Origin: CBDBND01 sp965262665
GTDB lineage: Bacteria; Pseudomonadota; Alphaproteobacteria; Rhodospirillales; Rhodospirillaceae
NCBI GenBank assembly: GCA_965262665.1
Contig: OZ253551.1
Span: 682,001 to 746,000, forward strand
DNA length: 64,000 nt
Reading direction: 5' to 3'
In this document: piece by piece, positions 9,007 through 18,563 of the stretch
Numbering within the stretch: the first letter of the stretch is position 1
How the letters are laid out: each line of letters opens with the position of its first letter
Notes under the pieces: generated by a model
Told to the model about the DNA's origin: nothing
Database searches by the model: none
The model's input: only the letters and a program-made list of their open reading frames with translations
Program-made: the position numbers and the translations under genes

Positions 9007-9897
9007 TTAGATCAGCGTGTTGCCTTCCCAGTTTTGCCAGTCGGACAGGAATTCAGGTTCCCGCTCCTTGATAGCGGCAAGTGTATCGTCGGGCATGTCG
9101 TCGAAACCGGCGACCTTTTGGCCAAAGCCCCGACCGGGCATGAGGCCGTCGCGGTCGCCCATCTCCTGCCAGGCACGCCAGTCGATGTAGTCCTGAATGG
9201 CGTAAGTTGCCGGGACATTGAGCCTATCCAAATCGGCCAAATGGCTGCGTTTGGCGTGGTATTGGATGTAATCGTAGAACACCAGAAGCCGGCCGTTGGG
9301 TCCCGGGAACTTGGCCGAGAGATCGTGATTGAGAATGACGTCGTCGCCAACCACACGGGCCGGACCCACTTTGTGGTCGATGGGCAGCTCTTGACCGTTC
9401 TGCGACATGGAGTGCGCCGTATGCACAGTGGTTACCGGCCCGGACTTGAGGTGCTCCACATCGTTCATGGCACCGGTATACGGGTTTTTGAGTTTGTCAA
9501 TGACCTTGCCGGTTTCAATGTCGCAGTGAAACGCCACTTCACGGCGTGTCATGGTGAACGAACCGTCGCCGTTGTTGGTATGTTCGACAATGAGCGCGCC
9601 GCGCGAGGTATGCAGGGGAGTCACGTCCTTGCCGACGATGCCGTAGCGATAAATTTCGTGCCAGGCCATGACCACTTCGTTACCGGCGCTGCCGGCGATG
9701 CGGATGAAAGCGTGAAATAAACCTTCGTCAGTGGAGAGATCCAGTTCATGACCAGCGGCCCGGGCGGATGAAACAATCCCGCCGCTGCCTGCCCCTCTTT
9801 GATCAGCGGGCGAGCGCGCGGCCATCAGACCGGTTGCAAATCCACCCAATCCCGCCGCGCCGAATGTCATCGTGCGCCGTGAAACATTTGAAGGCAT
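9007..9897 (-). CDS. DUF1838 family protein with Tat signal
   Basis: 296 residues starting MPSNVSRRTMTFGAAGLGG, a twin-arginine signal (SRRTMTF) with a short hydrophobic segment, so a folded protein is exported to the periplasm. The body matches my recollection of DUF1838: FTMTRREVAFHCDIETG, NPYTGAMNDVEHL, a His-rich stretch (TTVHTAHSMSQNGQELPIDHKVGPARV) and RLLVFYDYIQYH. The His/Asp-rich core suggests a metal or cofactor site, as Tat export also suggests, but no activity is established. Upstream are the two beta-propeller genes, 13 bases from the nearest, all in one direction. Confidence 0.7.
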   Translation of the reverse strand: MPSNVSRRTMTFGAAGLGGFATGLMAARSPADQRGAGSGGIVSSARAAGHELDLSTDEGLFHAFIRIAGSAGNEVVMAWHEIYRYGIVGKDVTPLHTSRGALIVEHTNNGDGSFTMTRREVAFHCDIETGKVIDKLKNPYTGAMNDVEHLKSGPVTTVHTAHSMSQNGQELPIDHKVGPARVVGDDVILNHDLSAKFPGPNGRLLVFYDYIQYHAKRSHLADLDRLNVPATYAIQDYIDWRAWQEMGDRDGLMPGRGFGQKVAGFDDMPDDTLAAIKEREPEFLSDWQNWEGNTLI

Positions 9898-9910
9898 CTA
9901 TACAAACTCC

Positions 9911-10882
9911 CTACCCAACATACTCAGCGATCCCCGCGAGAGAACGTTCTACGTCGACTTGTGTTGAACCCACAGTCTCGCCGCTCTCTTTGTCGATCTT
10001 TAGGACTGTCCCATTGAAGAAGGACGACACCAAAATGTGCCTGGTATCGGCGCTTTCCTTGATTGTTGCCCAGCCAGACCCTTCAAGCGGGTAGGTGCGC
10101 ACCACGCCACCCTTTTCATCGATTACTTCGAACTTGGCGCCACGCGTCACCAGCAATAATCCGTCGGCGCAATAACTGAGACAGAATATGAACTCCCGCT
10201 GGTCTTCGGGCAGTGTGTATAGGTCATCCATTTGCTGATGATTGACGATGTCGTAGCGCATGATGCGCTTGGAGGTTTCGGTGGTGTAGGTGATGTACTG
10301 CTCGCTGGGATGCAGCGCACAACTGGTCACTCCCAAGTAACCGGCGAAACTGGTCGATGTCTCCGTATCGTAAGTATCACGCAGCGTGCCGTCAGGGGAA
10401 AATTTATAGACGTTGCCGTCACCGATCTTGTCGTTTTCACCCGGCAACGTCTTTTGCATGTGATGGTACTTCTCGGGAACGTCGTCCATGGTGCCGGTGA
10501 TGTGTTCGTGCAGATAGAGATTGCCGGCCTTGTCATAGAACCCACTGGACCAGGGCCGTTTGGGATAGTCCGCGTTTGACAAGCGTTTGCCGTCGGATCC
10601 GACGCGCAAGATTGCGTGTTCCGAAGTATCGAAAGCCCAGAGCACGCCGTCAGGATCGAACATTAGGCCCTTAACCAAATGGGTGGTGTCTGGCGTGTGC
10701 AGGATGGCCTTTTGATTGAAGTCCTTGTCGAATTGAAAAATACGGCCGTCACCGGCGTGATCATCGTCCGGATTGTTGAGCAAGGTGGCGCCGAGAAAAA
10801 TATCTCCAGGCGCAAAAGGCTGGAAAGACTCCGAACCCACATCTGGATTCACTGTGGTCTTAGTGGTGAGATCGTCTGGCAT
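9911..10882 (-). CDS. Beta-propeller protein (SMP-30/NHL-like), copy 1
   Basis: 323 residues, no signal peptide. Repeated propeller strands are visible: GLMFDPDGVLWAFD, NVYKFSPDGTLRD, LGVTSCALHPSEQYITYTTET and GLLLVTRGAKFEVID. This is a gluconolactonase/strictosidine-synthase-like six-bladed fold. It is clearly homologous over its whole length to the next gene upstream (shared LLNNPDDDHAGDGR, TTHL.KGL.FDPDG, TTLLY-type strands, and the GAK-E-D block), so the pair is a tandem duplication. It has extra N-terminal residues compared with copy 2. It probably binds or hydrolyses a lactone-like or carbohydrate substrate, but this is only an inference from fold. Confidence 0.7.
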   Translation of the reverse strand: MPDDLTTKTTVNPDVGSESFQPFAPGDIFLGATLLNNPDDDHAGDGRIFQFDKDFNQKAILHTPDTTHLVKGLMFDPDGVLWAFDTSEHAILRVGSDGKRLSNADYPKRPWSSGFYDKAGNLYLHEHITGTMDDVPEKYHHMQKTLPGENDKIGDGNVYKFSPDGTLRDTYDTETSTSFAGYLGVTSCALHPSEQYITYTTETSKRIMRYDIVNHQQMDDLYTLPEDQREFIFCLSYCADGLLLVTRGAKFEVIDEKGGVVRTYPLEGSGWATIKESADTRHILVSSFFNGTVLKIDKESGETVGSTQVDVERSLAGIAEYVG

Positions 10883-10927
10883 GGCGTCCTCTGAGCTAGG
10901 TTTTATTTCTTGCAGAACCGGAGCAGA

Positions 10928-11851
10928 TCACCCGGGGTATTGGATAACGCCGGCCATGGACCGTTCGATGTTCAAGGCAACACTGGCGACTTTTTCACCG
11001 GTCTCGGCTTTAAATTTCGCTACTTCGCCGGTGAAGAAGTTGCCCGAATAGATGTGTTCATTGTCCAGAGCACCACCAATCACCGCCCAGCCGAAACCCT
11101 CTTGTGGCGTGGTATGGAGGATGTCGCCGGTTTCGGGATCGAGAAACTCGATCTTGGCGCCACGGCTCAGCATCAGCCGACCATCGGGCATGTAGGCAAG
11201 GAAGAACACGAACCCTTCGCGCCCTTCCGGATAGGTTTTTAAGGGATCCAGCTGCTTGCCGTCGACCACATCGAAGCGCCGCACTTCGTTGGCGGTTTCC
11301 GTCACATACAAAAGCGTGCGGTCGTCGGGCAGAAGGATAGCGCTGGTGACGCCAAGGAACCCGGCAATGCCACCTTGGGTCTCCGGCTTCCATTCGGCCA
11401 CCAGTTTGCCGCCAGGGCCGAACTTGAAAATTTTCCCTTCGCCGATGGAACCTGATTCATCGATCGCTTTGGCATGGGTACCTGGCAAGTCCTTATCGCT
11501 GCACAAATGTTCCCCGAAAATTGTCGAACCATCCGCCATCCAATTGACGTTGGAGAGTGAGCGCGGCGCCAATCCTTCAACCACAGTGACGGCTAACGTC
11601 TTGGGGTCGATGTTGAGCACCATGTGTATGTGTTGATCAAAGGCCCAAAGAGTGCCGTCGGGTCCGAACTTCAGACCATTGATCAGATGAGTTGTCTGAG
11701 GAACCCACAGGACGCCCTTTTCATTGAGGTCGGCGTCGTATTGCAACAGACGTCCATCGCCAGCGTGATCGTCATCGGGATTGTTGAGCACCGTACAGGC
11801 AACGATGACGTCGCCTTTTTCGAACGGCTGCATCGTGTTTTCGTGCGCCAT
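10928..11851 (-). CDS. Beta-propeller protein (SMP-30/NHL-like), copy 2
   Basis: 307 residues, tandem paralog of the gene at 9911-10882. Shared landmarks are VLNNPDDDHAGDGRLLQYD, TTHLINGLKFGPDGTLWAFD, GFLGVTSAILLPDDRTLLYVTET and LMLSRGAKIEFLD. Differences are scattered, so the duplication is not recent. No signal peptide is seen. It lies 46 bases upstream of copy 1 and follows the aldo/keto reductase gene with a 96-base gap, consistent with one polycistronic unit. Confidence 0.7.
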   Translation of the reverse strand: MAHENTMQPFEKGDVIVACTVLNNPDDDHAGDGRLLQYDADLNEKGVLWVPQTTHLINGLKFGPDGTLWAFDQHIHMVLNIDPKTLAVTVVEGLAPRSLSNVNWMADGSTIFGEHLCSDKDLPGTHAKAIDESGSIGEGKIFKFGPGGKLVAEWKPETQGGIAGFLGVTSAILLPDDRTLLYVTETANEVRRFDVVDGKQLDPLKTYPEGREGFVFFLAYMPDGRLMLSRGAKIEFLDPETGDILHTTPQEGFGWAVIGGALDNEHIYSGNFFTGEVAKFKAETGEKVASVALNIERSMAGVIQYPG

Positions 11852-11947
11852 GGAAATCCTCTTTGATTTATTGCTTTGCTGTGATCAGAAAAGATCATTC
11901 AAGCCCCGACGATGACACCCGGCAGTCTTGCTGTGACCAAGTGACGG

Positions 11948-12973
11948 TTAGTTTTCCGCACCTTTGCCCGCTTTGAGTCTTGGGTCCTGGTTATCGGTGA
12001 AGTTCCACGGCAGTTCAGCCAGAGGTCGGGGTGTATAGGCGTTCTCGAGCTGAGCGATTTCTTCTTCTGAAAGCGCCAGACACTCGGCGGCAATCGCATC
12101 GTCGATATGCTTGGCTTTGGTGGCGCCGACAACAGGCTGAACGCCTTTGTGGATCAGCCAAGCGAGGCCGATCTGGGCGGTTGGAACACCCTTTGCTTTG
12201 GCGACCTCAGCAATGGCGTCAAGAACCGGATCGTCCGCAATACCGTACAAAAGGTTCTGGACCAGTGCGTCATCAGTGCTCCGGCTTGTCTGAGCAAACG
12301 GTTGTCCGGCCCGGGCGATCCGCCCTCGGGCAAGCGGGCTCCAGGGAATCAGTCCCATGCCTTGGTCGCGGCAGAAGGGAATGAGATCCCGCTCGTCTTT
12401 CCGGTGAAGCAGGTTGTAGTGGTTCTGCATGGTGGCAAACCCGCTCCATCCTTGCGCCTGCGCCGCCAGTTGCGCCTTGGCCAAATGCCAGCAGCGCATA
12501 TTCGAAGCGCCGACAAAGCGCGCCTTGCCCGACTTCACCACGTCGTGCAGCGCCTCCATGATCTCTTCAATGGGCGTGAGTTCGTCCCAGCGGTGAACCT
12601 GATAAATGTCCACATAGTCGGTGCCAAGCCGCTGCAAGGACCCGTCGATGGAACTGAGAATGTTTTCCCGTGTCAGACCGAGCAGGTCAGGTGTTTCGCG
12701 GGAGGGGTAGAACATCTTTGTGGAGATCACCACATCGTCGCGTTTTGTATTTGCTTTCAAGAAACGCCCGATAATTTCTTCGCTTACACCCTTCGAATAC
12801 ACGTTCGCCGTATCGAAAAAATTGATCTCGGCATCCAATGCTTGTTTCAGAAAAGGTTGCGAGCTGTCTTCATCGAGCACCCAGTTACGCCAGCTGGGGG
12901 AACCGAAACTCATACAGCCCAGCACGATGCGGGAGACTAACAACCCGGTACGGCCAAGCTCAGAATACTTCAT
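11948..12973 (-). CDS. Aldo/keto reductase
   Basis: 341 residues, NADPH-dependent carbonyl reductase with a TIM-barrel fold. The tetrad is visible: Asp and Tyr in FFDTANVYSKG, Lys in VVISTKMF, His in DIYQVHRWD. The phosphate-binding end (PVVGATKAKHIDDAI) is present. It is close in style to YakC/Tas-like AKRs that act on small aldehydes. The start ATG lies 15 bases after the beta-lactamase-fold gene stop, so the two are co-transcribed. The substrate is not predictable from the sequence. Confidence 0.92.
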   Translation of the reverse strand: MKYSELGRTGLLVSRIVLGCMSFGSPSWRNWVLDEDSSQPFLKQALDAEINFFDTANVYSKGVSEEIIGRFLKANTKRDDVVISTKMFYPSRETPDLLGLTRENILSSIDGSLQRLGTDYVDIYQVHRWDELTPIEEIMEALHDVVKSGKARFVGASNMRCWHLAKAQLAAQAQGWSGFATMQNHYNLLHRKDERDLIPFCRDQGMGLIPWSPLARGRIARAGQPFAQTSRSTDDALVQNLLYGIADDPVLDAIAEVAKAKGVPTAQIGLAWLIHKGVQPVVGATKAKHIDDAIAAECLALSEEEIAQLENAYTPRPLAELPWNFTDNQDPRLKAGKGAEN

Positions 12974-12987
12974 GTAAAATGTGCGCC

Positions 12988-14208
12988 CTATTCTTCGAGC
13001 GCAGCGAGCTCGGCCGTTTTGGCTTCAATGCCGCGGGCGATAAGGTTGGGAATTGTTGCAATGTTGAACCCGAGTGGAATGGGCTGCCGGCCGAACGCCG
13101 GGCCCATACGCACCACAACCAGATGATAGTTGGGATAGATCCAAACATGTTGTTGCCCACGACCAAACAGCTGAAACGCGTCGGGATCGGCAAATGGATC
13201 ATCGCCAATTGGACCAGTGGACCCGGATCCTTCCGGGAAAGCACGTTCGACCGTGCCCAGCCAAGCCTGATAACCGTAGTGGGGCGAGGCCGGCGACGGG
13301 GTGGTCATGCTCTCAACCCAGTCCTCAGGCACCACGCGATTGCCATTTAACGCGCCACCGTTAAGCAGCATGTGACCGACCTTGGCCCAGTCCATCGCGG
13401 ATGCCGTTAAGCAGCATGACGTATGCGCATCACCTCCGACGCGATCTATCCATACCCGGGCGCGGTCCGCGCCTATGGGCCGCCACAGTTTTTCTTCAAG
13501 AAGATCGGCATATCGCATTCCGTAGGCGCGTTTGAGAATGAGACCGAGAAGTTCGGCATTGAGATCGTTGTATTCGAAACGGGTTCCCGGCAACCATTCC
13601 GCCTGCGGGATAGCAAGTATGGCCTCCGTGGAGTAGCCGCCGTTAAGCCAGCGGAAGTCATTGGAAAAGGGGTTCATATTGAAACAGTAACGGCTCAATC
13701 CCGAGGACATGTTAAGCAGATTGCGAATTGTAATGTCACCGCGGGGATCGCCGCGCCATTCGTCGATGTATTGGCCTATGGGATCATCGATCGAACCAAC
13801 CCGTCCGTCGGCAATTGCGACGCCCATCATGATGCCCATGATGGTCTTGTGCATGGACATGGATTCCGCCATGCGGCCGCGGTCATATCCCGGTGCGTAC
13901 CATTCCAGTTGGATAACGCCGTCATGAACCGCGATCAGTGCGAATGAGTTCCATTCTTCCGCATAAGCAATGGCCTCATCGAGCGCCACCGCGGCTACGG
14001 TCCTTGACCCCTCTTCAGCTATCGGCAGGACGAGACCATTGCCGCCGCTCACCATTTCTTGCGGCTGACGGCCTTCCGATTCATGGGGATCAAACGCCAA
14101 AATGAAGCCCGTATAGCGGCGCCACAGCCAAGGGTCTTGCCAATAAATGACATTCACAACAACGAACAGAATCAGGGCAAACCAGCCGAAGATCTTTAAG
14201 GCTTTCAT
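12988..14208 (-). CDS. Beta-lactamase-fold serine hydrolase, membrane-anchored (paralog 1)
   Basis: 406 residues. The N-terminal hydrophobic segment (FGWFALILFVVVNVIYW) anchors or exports the protein. The class C beta-lactamase / penicillin-binding fold is shown by the SxxK motif SMHK at residues 118-121. The second motif region reads EYNDLNAELLG, giving Y-N-D where YxN is usual, and the C-terminal strand carries YPNYHLVVVRMG. Members are esterases, DD-peptidases or amidases more often than true lactamases. Two further paralogs lie at 31722-32954 and 33000-34208. This copy heads the minus-strand run 14.2-6.7 kb. Confidence 0.85.
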   Translation of the reverse strand: MKALKIFGWFALILFVVVNVIYWQDPWLWRRYTGFILAFDPHESEGRQPQEMVSGGNGLVLPIAEEGSRTVAAVALDEAIAYAEEWNSFALIAVHDGVIQLEWYAPGYDRGRMAESMSMHKTIMGIMMGVAIADGRVGSIDDPIGQYIDEWRGDPRGDITIRNLLNMSSGLSRYCFNMNPFSNDFRWLNGGYSTEAILAIPQAEWLPGTRFEYNDLNAELLGLILKRAYGMRYADLLEEKLWRPIGADRARVWIDRVGGDAHTSCCLTASAMDWAKVGHMLLNGGALNGNRVVPEDWVESMTTPSPASPHYGYQAWLGTVERAFPEGSGSTGPIGDDPFADPDAFQLFGRGQQHVWIYPNYHLVVVRMGPAFGRQPIPLGFNIATIPNLIARGIEAKTAELAALEE

Positions 14209-14297
14209 GGGGAGTCCTTTAAATACACACCTGCTCTTTTACAGACCCGAACTTGTACAAGCCATCACCATGGGTTTCAGATACCGCAGGGATCATG

Positions 14298-15110
14298 TGT
14301 AGTGGTTCAGATGTGATCTGACAGTTGGCCGTTTTTCCGGCGGCCTCTGTTAGGTCAAGTTCAGTTCACGAACTTTTCCTTCCAGATTTCTTTGCCCTCG
14401 ATCATGGTCTGGAACGGCGTTCTGCCGCAACACATTTTGCCCTGATGAGTGCGTTCTGTGTTGTAGTGATGTAGCCATTGATCCAGATCGTCCTGCAGCG
14501 CATCGACGCTGTCGTAGAGTCTTTTGCGGAACGCGACCTGGTAGAACTCCTGCAGCACGGTCTTGTGAAAGCGCTCGCGGATGCCGTTTGTTTGCGGTGA
14601 TTTCACCTTGGTCTTGGTGTGGTCGATATCGTTGATGGCCAGGAAGAGCTGGTAGTCGTGCTTGTCCGCTCGCCCGCAGTATTCCGTACCCCTGTCGGTC
14701 ATGATCCGCAGCACAGGCAGGTCGTGCTCGTCATGGAACGGCAGCACCCGGTCATTGAGCAGGTCGGCGGCGGTGATCGGCGTCTTGGTGGTGTAGAGCT
14801 TGGCCTGCGCGACCTTGGAATAGGGATCGACATAGCTCTGCTGGTAGATCCGCCCCACCCCCTTCAGGGCGCCGACATAGAAGGTGTCCTGTGAACCCAG
14901 ATAGCCGGGGTGGGCCGTTTCCACCTCGCCGCGGGCTTCGTCGTCGCGATTCTTCTTTTCCAAGGCCTGCACCTGGGCCTCGTATGTGGGCCTCGGTCAG
15001 GATGATGCCGTCCTCGGCGACCTTGGTCTCCAGCGCCTTCAGCCGGGCCTTGAAGTTGGCCAGGTCATGCCGCAGCCAGATCGAGCGGACGCCTGAGGGC
15101 GAGACAAAGA
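14298..15110 (-). mobile_element. IS481-family remnant
   Basis: A probable outer end begins near 14298 with TGTAGTGGTTCAGATG, similar in style to IS481 terminal repeats (inference). The element contains a frameshifted transposase lacking its N-terminal HTH. At its other side, around 15105-15118, it runs directly into a plus-strand deiodinase-like coding sequence, and no matching inverted repeat or duplication could be found there. Confidence 0.65.
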
Positions 15111-15118
15111 CATCCAGA
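14361..15118 (-). pseudogene. IS481-family transposase fragment, frameshifted
   Basis: The 203-residue downstream part holds most of the DDE domain: DTFYVGALKGVGRIYQ, TDRGTEYCG, SPQTNGIRERFHKTVLQEFY and HYNTERTHQGKMCCGRTP. The upstream part continues in another frame as VFVSPSGVRSIWLRHDL through EDGIILTEAH. The switch is at about 14985, where one extra base separates ...LTEAH from YEAQVQALE. The first ~80-100 residues (HTH domain) are absent. It is non-functional. Confidence 0.85.
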
Positions 15119-15411
15119 AGATGGCTGGCGGGTACCGCACAACTGGGACAAAAACATTTGCATCCCGACGCCGCAGACCTTGGACGAAAGGGCGGAGATC
15201 GCGAAACTCTGCGTCAAAGAAGTAGGCCTTACCATTCCGATGGTGCTGGACACCATGGACGATGCCCTTCTCAAACGCTACGCCGGTTCACCGGAGCGGC
15301 TCTATGCCCATCGGTGCCGATGGCGTCATTACCCACAAATCCTCCATCGGACCGTTTGATGACGAAGATGTAGAAGCCTGGCATGATGCTCTGAAGGCGC
15401 TGGCGGATTAG
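15105..15411 (+). pseudogene. Deiodinase-like (thioredoxin-fold) protein fragment
   Basis: The plus-strand frame reads HPEDGWRVPHNWDKNICIP and then TLDERAEIAKLCVKEVG, LTIPMVLDTMDD and KRYAGSPERLY. This matches bacterial relatives of iodothyronine deiodinases (PF00837-like redox proteins; EAHPxDGW followed by a long helix and IPxxxDxMD). The frame then shifts by one base near 15307 and continues IGADGVITHKSSIGPF...ALKALAD and stop at 15411. The 5' half, which would carry the redox-active residue, is replaced by the IS481 remnant. Two independent lesions make it a pseudogene. Confidence 0.65.
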
Positions 15412-15437
15412 CCACCGATAATAATGGGGGAAACACG

Positions 15438-16244
15438 TTGGGGGTTTTAGACGGCCGGGTCGCCATCGTCACTGGAACCACAGCGGAGAGCATTGGTCGG
15501 GCCTGCGCCATTGCCCTTTCCGACGCCGGTGCGAAGGTCATTGTCACCGGGCGCACCGAAGGCGGTGGCAAGTAAACCGAACGGCAGATCTTAGAGCGCG
15601 GCGGCGATGCGCTCTACGTGCGCCACGACGCCACCAGCGAGGACGACTGGAAAACGGTTGTTCAAACCTGCATCGATAAGCATGGGCAGCTCGATATTCT
15701 GCTGAACAATGCCGGTGAATCCAAAGGCGGGCCGATTGAAGCGCTGACCATCGACGATCTTCATTTCCTAATGCGCATTAATGTGGAAGCCCCCTTTCTC
15801 GGCATGGAAACCTGCTGGCCCCATTTGGAAAAGAGCGGATATGGCGTGATTCTCAACATGTCGTCTTTAACAGCGCAACAACCAGGCGTTGGAACCATCT
15901 ACGGGCCGTCGAAAGCCACCCAGAACGCCCTCACCCGCGCCGCCGCAATGGAAGGGGCTAAAGTGGGCATTCGCGCCATATCCGTGGTGCCTGGGTTTAC
16001 CTTTACGGACGGTGTATTGGATAGCATGGGTACGGATACGGAACGCTACAAGGAACCGCTCGCCCAGCGCGTTTGGATGGGAGAATGGGGTGAGTCCAAA
16101 CACGTGGCTGACGCCTGCGTGTTTCTGGCCTCGGACGCCGCTAAATTCATCACCGGTGTGGAGTTCAACGTGGACGGCGGCGGTATCGGTCAGATGCCCA
16201 ACCACGGCAAGACCAGGAATACCTTCGGGTTGACCTCATCGTAG
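15438..16244 (+). pseudogene. Short-chain dehydrogenase (SDR) with in-frame ochre stop
   Basis: Starting at TTG 15438 (GGGGGAAAC upstream) the frame reads VLDGRVAIVTGTTAESIGRA, a Rossmann dinucleotide-binding start whose TGxxxGIG motif is slightly altered. A TAA at 15573-15575 interrupts it after TEGGGK. The same frame continues to 16244 with DILLNNAGESKGG, the catalytic Ser in NMSSLTA, YGPSK (Tyr and Lys of the YxxxK motif) and the terminal FNVDGGGIGQM. One base change (GAA or CAA to TAA) would explain the loss. It lies in an array of two SDRs and an amidohydrolase in the same direction. Confidence 0.85.
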
Positions 16245-16267
16245 GGCCTGAAATGGGAGCGGACGGG

Positions 16268-17025
16268 ATGGATAGGTTGTCGGGCAAGATCGCCATGATC
16301 ACTGGTGCCGCCCGTGGCATCGGCAGGGAAATCGCGAAAAATTCGTCGAAGAAGGCGCCAAGGTCTGCGTCGGAGATATCGATGAGGACGCCGGCTATGT
16401 TACGGCCGAGGAACTCGGTCCACCGACCTTTTTCGCTCCAATGAACGTCACAGACGAAGAAAATTGGCAGGCGGCCTTGGAACAGGTGCTGATCCGTCAT
16501 GACCGTCTCGACATATTGGTCAACAATGCCAGCGTTTTAGAGACAGGCAATGTCGAAGATACGGATCTGGAAAAATGGAAACGCATCCAGGACGTCAATG
16601 CCACCAGTACCTTTCTCGGTTGCAAAGCGGCGGTGCAGACTATGAAAGATACCGGCGGTGGGGTGATCGTCAACATGGCCTCCATGGCAGCGGTGCGCCC
16701 ACGTTCACCAACCCTCACCTATTCCGCATCAAAAGCAGCCATCGTCAACCTAACGAAAACCGTAGCCCTGCATTGTGCTGAACAGAGCTACAACGTCCGC
16801 TGTAACGTGGTCCTGCCCGGCGCCATCGACACAGAGATGATCTACAAGAACAAAACTGCCGATCAGTCTGACGACGAATTTACGGACTCGGTCAAAGCCC
16901 GTTACCCCATGGGGCGCATGGGCACGCCAGGGGAAATCGCCGATGCGGCAGTGTTCCTCGCCTCAGACGAGAGCCGCTTTATGACCGGCGCGCAACTGCG
17001 CGTCGACGGTGGCGGATCGATTTAG
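16268..17025 (+). pseudogene. Short-chain dehydrogenase (SDR) with frameshift
   Basis: ATG 16268 is preceded by GGGAGCGG. The N-terminus is MDRLSGKIAMITGAARGIGREIAK with a perfect TGxxxGIG motif. In the A5 run at 16337-16341 one base is missing. The next frame continues FVEEGAKVCVGDIDEDAG, then LVNNASVLETG, NMASMAAVRP, YSASK and RVDGGGSI to the stop at 17025. All SDR landmarks are present once the frame is corrected. The homopolymer setting means a sequencing error is possible here, more than for the neighbouring stop-codon lesions. It ends 18 bases before the amidohydrolase gene. Confidence 0.8.
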
Positions 17026-17043
17026 GTCACAAAGGAAATCACG

Positions 17044-18546
17044 ATGAAAAGTATTTCACGCAAAGCCTTTCTCAAAGGCAGCGCCGCTATTGGTGTGTTG
17101 GGACTGCTTCCGGCACAGGCAAGAAAGCCGGCCGTCGCGCAAACGAGCAGCAAAATTTTACTCACCGATGCCATTGTCTTGACCATGGATGGTACCCGCC
17201 GTGCGTTTGAGAACGGTTATGTATGGATCAAAGACGGCCGCATTGAAGACGTCGACAGCATGGCCACCCTGGGTCCGGTGCCTGAGGATGTGATCCGGCG
17301 ATCCGCTCAGGGGCACCTCATCATGCCGGGGTTGATCAACTGCCACACCCATCTGTCTAACGGCATTATGCGCGGGATCTACGATGAAATGCCGTTGGAA
17401 GTGTGGTTCAGCAAAGGTATGTGGCCCGTCTTGGATGCTTTGGATGGTGCGGCCGCCGAACCGGCCGCCGAACTTTCCATTCTTGAACTGATGACCACTG
17501 GGGTCGCCACCGTCGCCACCGGTAAAATGGCTACGGCAAACCCGGATGTCCCTGACGGTGTGTGTGCCGCATTGGAACGCACCGGCATGCGTGCCGTGTT
17601 GTCCCGCATCACCATGGATAGCCCGGATGACACCAGTGCAGCTCAATTCATTCCCGAGGCGTACCGTGAGAAACCGGATGCCGCTGCGCAAGGGGTGTGG
17701 CGTCTACAGAAGCGATTCAACTCCAGCCGTCTCATGGTGGTGCCGGAAGCCCTCGGCGTATTGCGCTGTACGGCGGAGATGGTTCAGGCCATGCATCAGG
17801 TGTCACTAGACACCGACAGTCATTTCGTCATGCATGCGGCCAGTTCCCAGGACGAGCGGGACGAAAGCCGGCGGCGGTTCGGCCACGGCAGCATCACCGA
17901 ACTGGAACGGCTGGGCGTGCTCGGCCCCAAGACAGTGTTGGCTCACGGCGTGTGGCTAGACGACGGCGAGATTGATTTGGTTGCCAAGCGGCAGACAGGA
18001 ATCTCCCATAATCCGGTACCTAATGCCTATTACGCCTCCGGTGTGGCGCGCCTGCCCGACTTGGTTGAAGCGGATGTAAGGGTGGGCCTCGGCACCGACG
18101 GTGCGTCGACCAACAACAGCCAGAATGTGTGGGAAACCATGAAGATGTCGGTGCTGATCCAAAAGCAGTGGCGGGAACAGGCCAGCTTTGGCTCTGCCGA
18201 ACTGGCACTGGAGCTGATGACCATTGGCGGCGCTCGGGCGCTTCATCTGGAAAACGAGATCGGCTCGCTGAAAGCAGGCAAACGAGCGGACTTGATCGTC
18301 GTCGATACGGAACGTCTCGCCCCTTCTCCCTCACAAACCTTGGTCTCGAACCTGGAGTACTCAAACGATCCGCTGGTGGTGCGGGATGTCTATATCGACG
18401 GAGAACGGCTGGTCGAAAACGGACGCCACCGGGATTTGGACCACGCCACCGTGATCAGCAACGCCCGCAGCGCTGCCGCGACCGTTCTCGCCCGTACCGG
18501 TCTGGATAGTTACCTCACCGAACGAACCACTTGGGCATGGGAATAA
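17044..18546 (+). CDS. Exported amidohydrolase (deaminase/chlorohydrolase type)
   Basis: 500 residues with an N-terminal Tat-like signal (SRKAFLKGSAAIGVLGLLPAQA). This is an amidohydrolase-superfamily TIM barrel with a metal site: HxH in NCHTHLSNG, a later His in FVMHAASS, the His of LAHGVWL and the metal/acid Asp in GLGTDGASTNN. The last part (GSLKAGKRADLIVVD) is the flanking beta-sandwich. It is closest in layout to the subgroup with S-adenosylhomocysteine/guanine deaminases and s-triazine hydrolases (MtaD, TrzN, AtzB). A periplasmic location is unusual for that group. It is intact in a neighbourhood of broken genes. Confidence 0.85.
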   Translation: MKSISRKAFLKGSAAIGVLGLLPAQARKPAVAQTSSKILLTDAIVLTMDGTRRAFENGYVWIKDGRIEDVDSMATLGPVPEDVIRRSAQGHLIMPGLINCHTHLSNGIMRGIYDEMPLEVWFSKGMWPVLDALDGAAAEPAAELSILELMTTGVATVATGKMATANPDVPDGVCAALERTGMRAVLSRITMDSPDDTSAAQFIPEAYREKPDAAAQGVWRLQKRFNSSRLMVVPEALGVLRCTAEMVQAMHQVSLDTDSHFVMHAASSQDERDESRRRFGHGSITELERLGVLGPKTVLAHGVWLDDGEIDLVAKRQTGISHNPVPNAYYASGVARLPDLVEADVRVGLGTDGASTNNSQNVWETMKMSVLIQKQWREQASFGSAELALELMTIGGARALHLENEIGSLKAGKRADLIVVDTERLAPSPSQTLVSNLEYSNDPLVVRDVYIDGERLVENGRHRDLDHATVISNARSAAATVLARTGLDSYLTERTTWAWE

Positions 18547-18563
18547 CTCGAATTCTTTAGAGG

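Noticed and set aside
9034..9720. Long plus-strand reading frame opposite the DUF1838 gene
   Set aside because: It is the complementary-strand shadow of a gene with clear motifs. The same applies to long opposite-strand frames at 8205, 12107, 13423, 39424, 40789 and 61018.
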